Assembly (NCBI GenBank): GCA_016707175.1
Contig: JADJIB010000002.1
Coordinates: 752,501-816,500, forward strand
DNA: 64,000 nt
From: Candidatus Phosphoribacter hodrii
Lineage (GTDB): Bacteria; Actinomycetota; Actinomycetes; Actinomycetales; Dermatophilaceae
Direction: 5' to 3'
Shown: in pieces, positions 9,021 to 16,470 of the stretch
Numbering within the stretch: the stretch's first letter is position 1
Layout of the letters: every line of letters starts with the position of its first letter
Program-made: the position numbers and the translations under genes
Notes under the pieces: model-generated
What the model was told of the DNA's origin: nothing
The model's input: only the letters and a program-made list of their open reading frames with translations
Databases searched by the model: none

Positions 9021-9058
9021 GCGAGCCTGGCCAAACCATCGGTTCGGCCAGCTCTCGC
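9021..9058 (-). terminator. Possible terminator hairpin after rne
   Basis: On the minus strand, GCGAGAGCTGGCC and GGCCAGGCTCGC can pair with a small bulge around a 13-base loop, starting a few bases after the rne stop. No U-rich tail follows, as is common in high-GC actinobacteria. It would separate rne transcription from the rplU leader. Confidence 0.5.
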
Positions 9059-9065
9059 GGCTGCC

Positions 9066-12000
9066 TTAGCCGTCCTGGCCGGGACGCGGAGGGCCGGCCG
9101 GTGCCGAGGCCCGACCGCGACCACGGCGTCGGCCGCGGCTGCCCCGACGGGTGCCCTGGCTGGCGCCCCGCCCACCGCTGGCGGCGGCCGGAGCCCCTGC
9201 CTCGGCGTCCGTCCCGGCGTCGGCGCCGGCCTCGTCGGCTGCCTCCGAGCCATCGTCAGAGTCGGTGTCGGCCTCAGTGTCCGTGTGAGCCTCAGCTTCA
9301 GCCTCGGCGGACTTCGTGCCCTCGTCAGCGTCCGTGTCGGCCTCAGCCGTAGCGCCACCGTGAACGTCCGCTTCGTCAGCACCGGCTGCGTCGCCAGCAG
9401 CGTCGCCAACGAAAGCGTCGGTAGGCGCGTAGGCTTCGGCGGCAGCATCCGCAGGGGCGAAGTCATCGGTCGTCGCCGACTCCTGGACTGCGCCGGGGTC
9501 GACGTCGTCGGACTCCGGGCCACCGGTGCTCTTGAGGGCAGCGGCATGGGCTGCCGCGGCAATCTGCGCCGGAGTCGGGCCACCCGGCGCCGGGGCCGGC
9601 AGGGTGGCGATCTGGGGCTGGGACTGCTCGGACGGCATACCGGATCGACCGCGACGTGACCGCGAGCGGGGGGTGTTCCCGCTGTTCGGGGCCGGAGCCT
9701 CAGGCTCGCTCGGGGTGGAACCCGAGCGCTCGACCGGCTCGGACTGGATGATGTAGCCCCGCCCGTTGCAGTGCTCACACGGCTGGGAGAACACCTCGAT
9801 GAGCCCGGACCCGACCCGCTTGCGAGTCATCTGGACCAGGCCGAGCGAGGTGACCTCGGCAACCTGGTGCTTGGTCCGGTCGCGGCCGAGGCACTCGAGC
9901 AGCCGCCGCACGACCAGGTCGCGGTTGGACTCCAGGACCATGTCGATGAAGTCGATGACGATGATCCCGCCGATGTCGCGCAGGCGCAGCTGGCGGACGA
10001 TCTCCTCGGCGGCCTCGATGTTGTTGCGGGTGACCGTCTCTTCGAGGTTGCCACCGGCGCCGACGAACTTGCCGGTGTTGACGTCGATGACCGTCATCGC
10101 CTCGGTGCGGTCGATGACGAGCGAGCCACCCGAGGGCAGCCAGACCTTGCGGTCCATGGCCTTGGCCAACTGCTCGTCGATCCGGTAGTTGCTGAAGATG
10201 TCGCGCTCACCGGTCCACTTGGTCAGGCGCGACGCGAGGTCAGGAGCGACCGAGCCGACGTAGTCGTTGATCTGGGCCCAGGCCTCGTCGCCGGCGACGA
10301 TCATCTGGGCGAAGTCCTCGTTGAACACGTCCCGGATGACGCGCACCGTGAGGTCGGGCTCGCCGTGCAGCAGGACCGGCGAGTTGCCCTTGCCCTTCTT
10401 GCCGCTGCCGGCTGCCTCGGCCTTGGCCTTGATCTGTTCCCAGATCGCCGTGAGGCGCTCGACGTCGGCCCGAAGCTCCTCCTCCGAGGCACCTTCGGCG
10501 GCCGTGCGGACGATGACGCCGGCCGACTCGGGAACGACGTCACGCAGGATCCGCTTGAGCCGGGCCCGCTCGGTGTCGGGCAGCTTGCGCGAGATGCCGG
10601 TCATCGAGCTGTCCGGGACGTAGACGAGGTAACGGCCCGGCAGGGAGATCTGCGAGGTGAGCCGCGCGCCCTTGTGTCCGATGGGGTCCTTGGTCACCTG
10701 GACGAGGACCGACTGACCCGACTCCAGGGCGTTCTCGATCCGCTTGGAGGCACCGGCCTCCATGCCCGCTGCGTCCCAGTTGACCTCACCGGCATACAGG
10801 ACGGCGTTGCGGCCACGCCCGATGTCGACGAAGGCGGCCTCCATGGAGGGCAGGACATTCTGGACCTTGCCGAGGTAGATGTTCCCCGCCATCGACGCGT
10901 TGGTCTCGCGGGAGACGTAGTGCTCGACGAGGACGTTGTCCTCGAGGACGCCGATCTGGGTGCGGCCTTCCTTGGCCCGCACGACCATGACCCGCTCGAC
11001 GCTCTCGCGGCGGGCGAGGAACTCGGCCTCGGTGATGACCTGACGGCGACGCCCGGCCTCGCGGCCCTCGCGACGACGCTGCTTCTTGGCCTCCAGACGG
11101 GTCGAACCCCGGACACCGACGACCTCGTCGCGGGCGGAGCGGACCTCGCGGACGCGAGTGACCACGCCGGGAGCATCTTCGACCTCGCCGGCGCTGGACC
11201 CACGCCGGCGCCGACGCGTGCGGCGGCGGCTGGCCAGGTCGCTGCGGACGTCGGTGTCACCGTCGCCCTCGTCGCCGGATCCGTCAGCCGGCCCGCTGGC
11301 CGTCGCGGTGTCCGGTGCGTCGCCAGCGGCGGGTGCCGGTGCGGCCGCGGCACCCTCGCCCGCGGTGCTCGGGCCGTCGGTCAGGCGACCGCGACGGCCC
11401 TTGCCACCCCGGCGCCGACGCCGACGGGCGGCGGGGCTGGTGGCGTCGTCGACGGCGTCATCGGCATCGGTATCGGTCAGGACGTCAGCGTCGGCGGCGC
11501 CGACCTCGATGTCGTCTGCCTCCGGCTCGTCGGCCGGGACCAGGGTGTCCTGGGCTCCAGCGTCAGCGGCCGCAACCGGAAGCGCGGGAGTTCCGCTCGG
11601 CCGGGTCGCACGACGACGGGGGGTGACGACGACCGGGGCCTGGAAGAGCAGTCCGAAGCTCGGCACTGTGGCCGCCCGGGTTGCTTCCTCCGCTGCCTCC
11701 GCCTCGGCTGCGGCCTCGGCTGCCTCCTCGTCGAGGGCCGGGTCGCCGGTCTCAGCGATCGGCGCGGGTGCCGCGGTCGCTGCAGCGGCCGATGCGGCGG
11801 TCTTGCGAGGAGCCCGCTTGCGCGGGGTCCGAGTCGTGGCAGCGGCCGGAGCGGCCCCGCCCGCGACCTCGTCAGCTGAAGCAGCGATCTCGCCGGCGGG
11901 AGCACCGTCGGTCGGGGCAGCGCCATCGGCCGAGGCAGTGCCATCCGCAGACTCGGGAGTGGCCGTCGGAGCAGCGACCCGACGCGAGGCCCGCTTGCGG

Positions 12001-12431
12001 GGCGCCGCGACGATCGGGTCCGCCGCGGGTGCCGTCTGCACGGCGAGCGCCGCCTGAGCGGATGCGTCGGGGGCGTCGCCGTCTGTGGCGGCGGCGTCAG
12101 CAGCAGCGGGAGCAGCGACCGGAGCGGCCGCTGCCTTCCGGCTGCGTCGAGCGACCTTCTTGGCCGGCGCCGGTCCGGCATCGGCTGCCGCGCCATCGGC
12201 GGGGGCACCGGCGTCAGCGCCAGCCGCCACGTCGGAGGGCTGCCCGGCTGCTGACGTCACGTCACTGGGCTCGGCCTGGGCCTGCGGGGCGGCCGCCTTG
12301 GCGCGGCTGCGGCGCGGTCGCGCTGCGCGGGTCGCCGCACCTGCGGGGGCGTCGGAGGCGTCGGACGCCTGCGGCTCCGGGGCGCCAACGACGGCGGCGG
12401 TCGGGTCTGACTGGTCTTCGGTGGATGCCAT
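9066..12431 (-). CDS. rne: Ribonuclease E/G with long low-complexity arms
   Basis: A 1121-residue endoribonuclease for rRNA and mRNA processing. The catalytic core spans about residues 470-900: an S1 RNA-binding region (GVLEDNVLVEHYVSR), a catalytic region with VIDVNTGKFVG and GGIIVIDFIDM, and a Zn-link cysteine pair CEHCNGRGY near 887. The first 460 residues are Ala/Pro-rich with Arg clusters, and the last 220 are acidic, Asp/Glu/Ala-rich. Both arms are probably disordered platforms for partner proteins or RNA. ATG at 12431 follows a GAGAGGA ribosome site. It lies upstream of rplU, the usual actinobacterial order. Confidence 0.96.
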   Translation of the reverse strand: MASTEDQSDPTAAVVGAPEPQASDASDAPAGAATRAARPRRSRAKAAAPQAQAEPSDVTSAAGQPSDVAAGADAGAPADGAAADAGPAPAKKVARRSRKAAAAPVAAPAAADAAATDGDAPDASAQAALAVQTAPAADPIVAAPRKRASRRVAAPTATPESADGTASADGAAPTDGAPAGEIAASADEVAGGAAPAAATTRTPRKRAPRKTAASAAAATAAPAPIAETGDPALDEEAAEAAAEAEAAEEATRAATVPSFGLLFQAPVVVTPRRRATRPSGTPALPVAAADAGAQDTLVPADEPEADDIEVGAADADVLTDTDADDAVDDATSPAARRRRRRGGKGRRGRLTDGPSTAGEGAAAAPAPAAGDAPDTATASGPADGSGDEGDGDTDVRSDLASRRRTRRRRRGSSAGEVEDAPGVVTRVREVRSARDEVVGVRGSTRLEAKKQRRREGREAGRRRQVITEAEFLARRESVERVMVVRAKEGRTQIGVLEDNVLVEHYVSRETNASMAGNIYLGKVQNVLPSMEAAFVDIGRGRNAVLYAGEVNWDAAGMEAGASKRIENALESGQSVLVQVTKDPIGHKGARLTSQISLPGRYLVYVPDSSMTGISRKLPDTERARLKRILRDVVPESAGVIVRTAAEGASEEELRADVERLTAIWEQIKAKAEAAGSGKKGKGNSPVLLHGEPDLTVRVIRDVFNEDFAQMIVAGDEAWAQINDYVGSVAPDLASRLTKWTGERDIFSNYRIDEQLAKAMDRKVWLPSGGSLVIDRTEAMTVIDVNTGKFVGAGGNLEETVTRNNIEAAEEIVRQLRLRDIGGIIVIDFIDMVLESNRDLVVRRLLECLGRDRTKHQVAEVTSLGLVQMTRKRVGSGLIEVFSQPCEHCNGRGYIIQSEPVERSGSTPSEPEAPAPNSGNTPRSRSRRGRSGMPSEQSQPQIATLPAPAPGGPTPAQIAAAAHAAALKSTGGPESDDVDPGAVQESATTDDFAPADAAAEAYAPTDAFVGDAAGDAAGADEADVHGGATAEADTDADEGTKSAEAEAEAHTDTEADTDSDDGSEAADEAGADAGTDAEAGAPAAASGGRGASQGTRRGSRGRRRGRGRASAPAGPPRPGQDG

Positions 12432-12591
12432 GCGGCGTCCTCTCGTCACCCACGCGGGGACGCCCACACCGCCAGGGCCAGGCCCTTCGTCACCGCGTGG
12501 CGCGGTCTGCGTCGTCACCGCCGCGGATGCGGCAGGACGGAAGTCGTCTCTGCTACGCCTGATCGGTTCGCGCGGGATGCGCGGCACCCAG

Positions 12592-13374
12592 TCAGACGCC
12601 GGCGTCACTCTCGCTGGCGGCCAATGGATCGGTCACCCTCACGCTGCCCTCTTGCAGGGGGCCTTGGGCCAGCCGGATCACCAGGGGCGGTGTCGGCGGC
12701 TCCAGACCAGCAACTACACGCAGCGCGGTCAGAACGTCGTCGGGGCGTACAGCCGGTGTGGTGTGCCGTACGACCAAGCGGAGTATCGCACACTCTCCTG
12801 GCACGACGCCTGTCATGACCGGTGCCGACGCTGCCGTGTCGACCGCCAGGTCCAGGACCGCAGCGCGGGCATCGAAAGTCCGAGGCCCGGCCTTGAGCAC
12901 GCGCGTCACCTCGACCTGGGTCTGCGCCCAGAAAGCGTCAGCGGCCTCGCGGAGTTGGCCCACCGGCATACCCCTCAGGGCGATGACCCACTCGCTGGCC
13001 TGGAGGCGGTCAGCGAGCGCGCCGGGACCGGCCTCGACGACGGCGAGGACATCCAGGCCGTCGGGGAGGGCCGCGTCGAGGGCGAGGCGCAGCGCGTCGG
13101 GGTCGACGCGCGCAGTGACGGAGATCTCGACGTATTCAGCTTCGCTCGCTGTCCCCGTGGCTGCCGCGTTGGCGTAAGAGATCCGCGGGTGGGGGTGGAA
13201 GCCGCCGGAGAACGCCATCGGCACATCGGCTCGCCGCAGCGCCCGCTCCAACGCCCGTTGGAAGTCGCGAGTGGACGAGAAGCGCAACCGGCCGCGCTTG
13301 GCATACCGGATCCGCAACTTCTGCACCGCCGGTGCCGGAGGTGGCCCCTCGGGCTCCCGCTGTCGCATTCCCAC
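12592..13374 (-). CDS. TIGR03936-family radical-SAM-associated protein (DUF2344)
   Basis: A 260-residue protein of the TIGR03936 family, seen in the N-terminal RYAKRGRLRFSSTRDFQRAL and SGGFHPHPRISYANA blocks. Family members normally accompany, or are fused to, a TIGR03960 B12-binding radical SAM protein; the role is unknown. It lies immediately upstream of rne, the usual actinobacterial position. However, no radical SAM gene is next to it here: upstream is a PlsC acyltransferase. It may be translated with rne from a shared transcript. Confidence 0.88.
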   Translation of the reverse strand: MGMRQREPEGPPPAPAVQKLRIRYAKRGRLRFSSTRDFQRALERALRRADVPMAFSGGFHPHPRISYANAAATGTASEAEYVEISVTARVDPDALRLALDAALPDGLDVLAVVEAGPGALADRLQASEWVIALRGMPVGQLREAADAFWAQTQVEVTRVLKAGPRTFDARAAVLDLAVDTAASAPVMTGVVPGECAILRLVVRHTTPAVRPDDVLTALRVVAGLEPPTPPLVIRLAQGPLQEGSVRVTDPLAASESDAGV

Positions 13375-13410
13375 GGCGGACAGAGTATGCCGTCTCCGCC
13401 GTATGCCGTG

Positions 13411-14229
13411 TCAGCCCTTCGCCGTCGCGCCGCCCGAGTCCTGACCTGAGTCCTGACCTGAGTCCTGAGCTGCGGCCTTGGCCGCGCGCTTGGCCGCCTT
13501 GCGGGCCAACTCCTGCTTGTAGAGCTCTGCGGCTTCTTCGAGGGTTGGCGCCTGCCCGCCACGACTCTTGGGCACGAAGACCTGCTCGTCCTCCGGCACC
13601 GGCGGATAGGCGTCCCAGAGCCCTTCGAGCATTGCCGTCATGGTCGCCTTGAGCTGGGCCGTCACCTCGTGCGGGTTCGCCTCTGGCGGGACATCGATCG
13701 GGGTGCCGAGATCGACGTAGATGGGGGTGTTGGTGCGGCCCATCCGCTTCGGGTGATCCTTGGTCCACACCCGCTGGGCTCCCCAGATGACACACGGGAT
13801 GATCGGGACACCGGCGTCGCGCGCCATCCGCGCGGCGCCCACCTTGAAGTCCTTGAGCTCGAACGCCCGCGAGATGGTCGCCTCGGGATAGACCCCGACG
13901 ATCTCACCATCGCGCAACGCAGCGACCGCCCGACGGTATGCCGCCCCGCCCGCCGCGCGGTCGACGGGAATGTGCTTCATCCCCTTCATCAGCGGGCCGG
14001 CCACCGGGTTCTTGAAGATCGACTCCTTGGCCATGAACCTGACGAACCGCCCGCGAGGCAGCACGGCGTTGCCGGCATAGGTGAAGTCGAGATAGCCGGT
14101 GTGGTTGATCGCCAGCACCGCTCCCCCGTGTTTGGGCACGTTCTGCGCACCGGTCACGGTGAAACGCAGCCCCTGGAGGGCGAAGAGGGTCTTGGCGATC
14201 CCGATGACGGGGAAGTAGACGTGGTCCAC
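13411..14229 (-). CDS. 1-acyl-sn-glycerol-3-phosphate acyltransferase (PlsC family)
   Basis: About 272 residues. It would acylate lysophosphatidic acid at the membrane in phospholipid synthesis. It contains the acyltransferase motif NHTGYLD (motif I), a downstream GVYPEATISR block (motif III, PEGTRS-like with A replacing G) and PIIPCVIWG (motif IV). The C-terminus is Lys/Ala-rich and ends in three near-copies of QDSG encoded by a 12-base tandem repeat. GTG at 14229 or 14238 is the likely start. A perfect motif hairpin stands directly upstream. Confidence 0.9.
   Translation of the reverse strand: MDHVYFPVIGIAKTLFALQGLRFTVTGAQNVPKHGGAVLAINHTGYLDFTYAGNAVLPRGRFVRFMAKESIFKNPVAGPLMKGMKHIPVDRAAGGAAYRRAVAALRDGEIVGVYPEATISRAFELKDFKVGAARMARDAGVPIIPCVIWGAQRVWTKDHPKRMGRTNTPIYVDLGTPIDVPPEANPHEVTAQLKATMTAMLEGLWDAYPPVPEDEQVFVPKSRGGQAPTLEEAAELYKQELARKAAKRAAKAAAQDSGQDSGQDSGGATAKG
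13441..13468. repeat. 12-base tandem repeat encoding QDSG units
   Basis: CTGACCTGAGTC is repeated about 2.4 times, near the 3' end of the acyltransferase gene, giving a C-terminal QDSGQDSGQDSG run. The array is short and could vary in copy number between strains. Confidence 0.8.
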
Positions 14230-14249
14230 GCCCCACACTGTAGGTGGGT

Positions 14250-14277
14250 GGGCGGCATACCCGCTGGTATGCCGCCC
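14250..14277. repeat. Perfect 12-base-stem hairpin formed by two GTATGCCG motifs
   Basis: GGGCGGCATACC (14250-14261), a CGCT loop and GGTATGCCGCCC (14266-14277) form a perfect inverted repeat. It lies in the 55-base gap between the TIGR03086 gene and the acyltransferase gene, both leftward, where it would work as a terminator for the former. Using an oligonucleotide motif pair as a terminator is typical of DNA uptake sequences elsewhere. Confidence 0.85.
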
Positions 14278-14284
14278 GCTCACC

Positions 14285-14830
14285 TCACGCGCGGCGGCCC
14301 AACGTGGCGAGCACTCGGGTCTGCCGGTCGGCGTCCGACGCGGCCGGCACGGCCGGTCGGCAGATGCCCTCCATGTAGAGCACCGGCCCGAACGACTGCG
14401 CCGACTCGTCGATCCGGTCGAGTTCAGCGTCGGTGAAGGACGTGTCGCTGCCGGCCGCCCGAGCCAGGTCCCAACGGTGGACGAGCATGTCGAACACGTA
14501 GAAGCGTTCCACCGTCTCCCCGAGCGTGGTCGGCCCGAAGTGTCCGTCGTAGGCGATCCCGGCGATGGCTGGGTCATCCAGCAGCCCCGCCACCGTGGCG
14601 GCATGGGCGGCCCAGGCCGCAACGGGGTCGGCCGCGAGGTCAGCAGGCGGGGGCAGGGTCAGGCCGCGCTCGGTGAGCAGAGCACGCTGAGTCGTGAGGA
14701 TGTGGTCCAGGACGTCCAGGGCGCTCCACCCCTCGCACGGCGACGGCGCAGCCCAGTCGGTGACTGTGGCGACGATGTCGCTGAGAGGTGTCAGGGCGGC
14801 TCGGTACGGTGTCACGGTGGTTGTCGTCAT
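14285..14830 (-). CDS. TIGR03086-family metal-binding protein (maleylpyruvate isomerase fold)
   Basis: A 181-residue DinB/MDMPI-like four-helix protein. Candidate metal ligands are in the DVLDHIL and FDMLVHRWDLA segments, the two family hallmarks. Such proteins are thought to be mycothiol-dependent enzymes of unknown substrate. ATG at 14830 starts MTTTTVTPYRAAL. It is divergent from an AraC-family regulator whose start is only a few bases to tens of bases away, so that regulator may control it. Confidence 0.85.
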   Translation of the reverse strand: MTTTTVTPYRAALTPLSDIVATVTDWAAPSPCEGWSALDVLDHILTTQRALLTERGLTLPPPADLAADPVAAWAAHAATVAGLLDDPAIAGIAYDGHFGPTTLGETVERFYVFDMLVHRWDLARAAGSDTSFTDAELDRIDESAQSFGPVLYMEGICRPAVPAASDADRQTRVLATLGRRA

Positions 14831-14841
14831 GACGCCCAAGC

Positions 14842-15783
14842 GTGAAGGGAGTGGCACTGACCGGTCTTGAAGATTCCCGACAAACCGACATCGGCAGCCG
14901 CCCTCAGCCGTCCGCATCCGAGCAGTCCCCGGATCACCCGGTAGCCAAGGCGCACCTGCGCGTGCAGGGCCGGCCGAGTCCCCCGGTGTTCCGCCATGCT
15001 CCGGCGGGCGACCTCGCCGGACTGGTCCGCCACATCTGGGTGCCCGTCTGGGACATCCCAGCCGGCGAGGAGTGGGAGCAACACGTTCTCAACTACCCCT
15101 GTTGTCAGGTGGTGGTGGGCTCCGACTACGCCCGCTTCTACGGCGTAGTGCGTGGTCTGTCCCGGGTGACCCTGGCCGGGCGCGGGTGGGTGGTGGGCGT
15201 CGGTCTGCAACCGGGCGCGGGGTGGCTCGTGGCTGGCCGATCCGTCTCGGCACTCACCGACACGTGGGTGGATCTCGACGAGATGGGTATGCCGTGGTCG
15301 GCCCTGGTCCCTGCCGTCCGGTCGGTGATGTCCCCCGACCCGTCAGACGCCCTCGCCCAACGGCGGGCGGCCGGAATCCTCGAAGACGCCGTTCGCCGGC
15401 ACGTGGTCATCGACGAGGAGGGGCTGCTGGTCAACGCCATCGTCGACGCGGTCGAAGGCGACCAGTCGCTGCTGCGGGTCGACCAACTCGCCGCCCGCTT
15501 CGCCCTCACCGAGCGCTCCCTCCAGCGGTTGACCCGTCGGCGCCTGGGGTTGACGCCCCGGTGGTTGGTCCAGCGCCGACGCCTGCACGAGGCGGCCGAC
15601 CGCCTGCGCCGCGGCGAGACCGACCTCGCGGGGCTGGCGGCATACCTGGGGTATGCCGATCAAGCGCACCTGAGTCGAGAGTTCAAGGCCGTGACCGGGC
15701 ACACTCCCGCGACCTTCCGGGCGACGGCCACCCGGGCCGACCCGGCCGGCGATCAGTCGGAGAGCACGAGGTCCATGCAGTAG
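14842..15783 (+). CDS. AraC-family transcriptional regulator
   Basis: About 313 residues with a C-terminal AraC/XylS DNA-binding domain (about 205-300): two helix-turn-helix units, the second ending AYLGYADQAHLSREFKAVTG, then the family TPATFR ending. The N-terminal domain (about 45-160) resembles the sensor domain DUF6597. The start is uncertain: GTG at 14842 would leave only 11 bases to the divergent TIGR03086 gene, so a start further in (for example GTG at 14851 or 14963) is possible. It overlaps the convergent GNAT gene by 31 bases. Confidence 0.88.
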   Translation: MKGVALTGLEDSRQTDIGSRPQPSASEQSPDHPVAKAHLRVQGRPSPPVFRHAPAGDLAGLVRHIWVPVWDIPAGEEWEQHVLNYPCCQVVVGSDYARFYGVVRGLSRVTLAGRGWVVGVGLQPGAGWLVAGRSVSALTDTWVDLDEMGMPWSALVPAVRSVMSPDPSDALAQRRAAGILEDAVRRHVVIDEEGLLVNAIVDAVEGDQSLLRVDQLAARFALTERSLQRLTRRRLGLTPRWLVQRRRLHEAADRLRRGETDLAGLAAYLGYADQAHLSREFKAVTGHTPATFRATATRADPAGDQSESTRSMQ

Positions 15784-16292
15784 TCGCCACCAACGACCTT
15801 GCCGACCCAGCCGCGCCGGGCCAACAGCACCCGCATCCGGCCGTTGTCGAGCGACACGTCGGCATGCAGCAGGCCGGCACCGTGGTCCCGGCCCCGGTCG
15901 GTGACGACGTCGACCAGCGTCGATCCGATCCCCCGGCCCTGCCAGGCGTCCTCGACGAGGAAGGCCACCTCGCCGACACCCGACGCGTCGGGCAACAACA
16001 GGTTGCCCACCGCGACGAGTTGCCCTTGACTCCAGGCGGTGACGGCCTCGCTGCGGGTCTCGTCGAAGATCCAGGTGAGCAGGTGCTCGACCTGAGCACC
16101 GCCCCCGAAGTAGCGCCACCGCAGGGCCTGCTCCGAACACCGCGCGTGCAGCCCCCGGATCGCTCCCGCGTCGGCGGGCGTGACGAAGCGCAACAACAAC
16201 TCGGCGCCCCGCGCGTCGTGGATCCAGGCCGGCAGGCCAAGGCGCCACTCGCGGGTCCCCGGCAGGGCCGGGGCCGGAACTGTGGTCGTCAT
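15753..16292 (-). CDS. GNAT-family N-acetyltransferase
   Basis: A 179-residue acetyl-CoA-dependent acetyltransferase. The acetyl-CoA site lies in VAFLVEDAWQGRGIGSTLVD, matching the RGxGxG pattern, in the middle of the protein. It is related to the GNAT domains fused to protein-acetylation enzymes (Pat-like), but the substrate is unknown. ATG at 16292 has GAGGA upstream. The 3' end overlaps the AraC gene on the other strand. Confidence 0.88.
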   Translation of the reverse strand: MTTTVPAPALPGTREWRLGLPAWIHDARGAELLLRFVTPADAGAIRGLHARCSEQALRWRYFGGGAQVEHLLTWIFDETRSEAVTAWSQGQLVAVGNLLLPDASGVGEVAFLVEDAWQGRGIGSTLVDVVTDRGRDHGAGLLHADVSLDNGRMRVLLARRGWVGKVVGGDYCMDLVLSD

Positions 16293-16436
16293 GGCGCTGG
16301 TCCTCGTTGATCGGCGGGCGACAGGCGAGCAGCCTGCTACCACTCGGTAACGTAACCGCTCTCACGGCCCGGTCCAGGGACCTGCGACCCTCGCCACTGG
16401 TGGGCCCGATCACACCCGCCGGACGGTCCACACCGA

Positions 16437-16464
16437 AACCGGTTCGGAGGCTCCTGCCGGTTCT
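16437..16464. promoter_or_regulatory. Inverted repeat just upstream of valS
   Basis: AACCGG and CCGGTT flank a short segment that itself contains GGAGGCTCC, a few bases before the valS start region. The leader lacks T-box features. It may be an operator or a weak leader hairpin, and the assignment is tentative. Confidence 0.3.
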
Positions 16465-16470
16465 GAGAAG

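Noticed and set aside
14842..14962. Full 5' extension of the AraC gene to 14842 as certain
   Set aside because: Residues 1-40 look unstructured and the divergent start is 11 bases away; kept only as the longest option.
16330..16470. T-box riboswitch before valS
   Set aside because: No T-box sequence (such as a TGGTACCGCG-like bulge) or specifier stem was found, only an ordinary inverted repeat.
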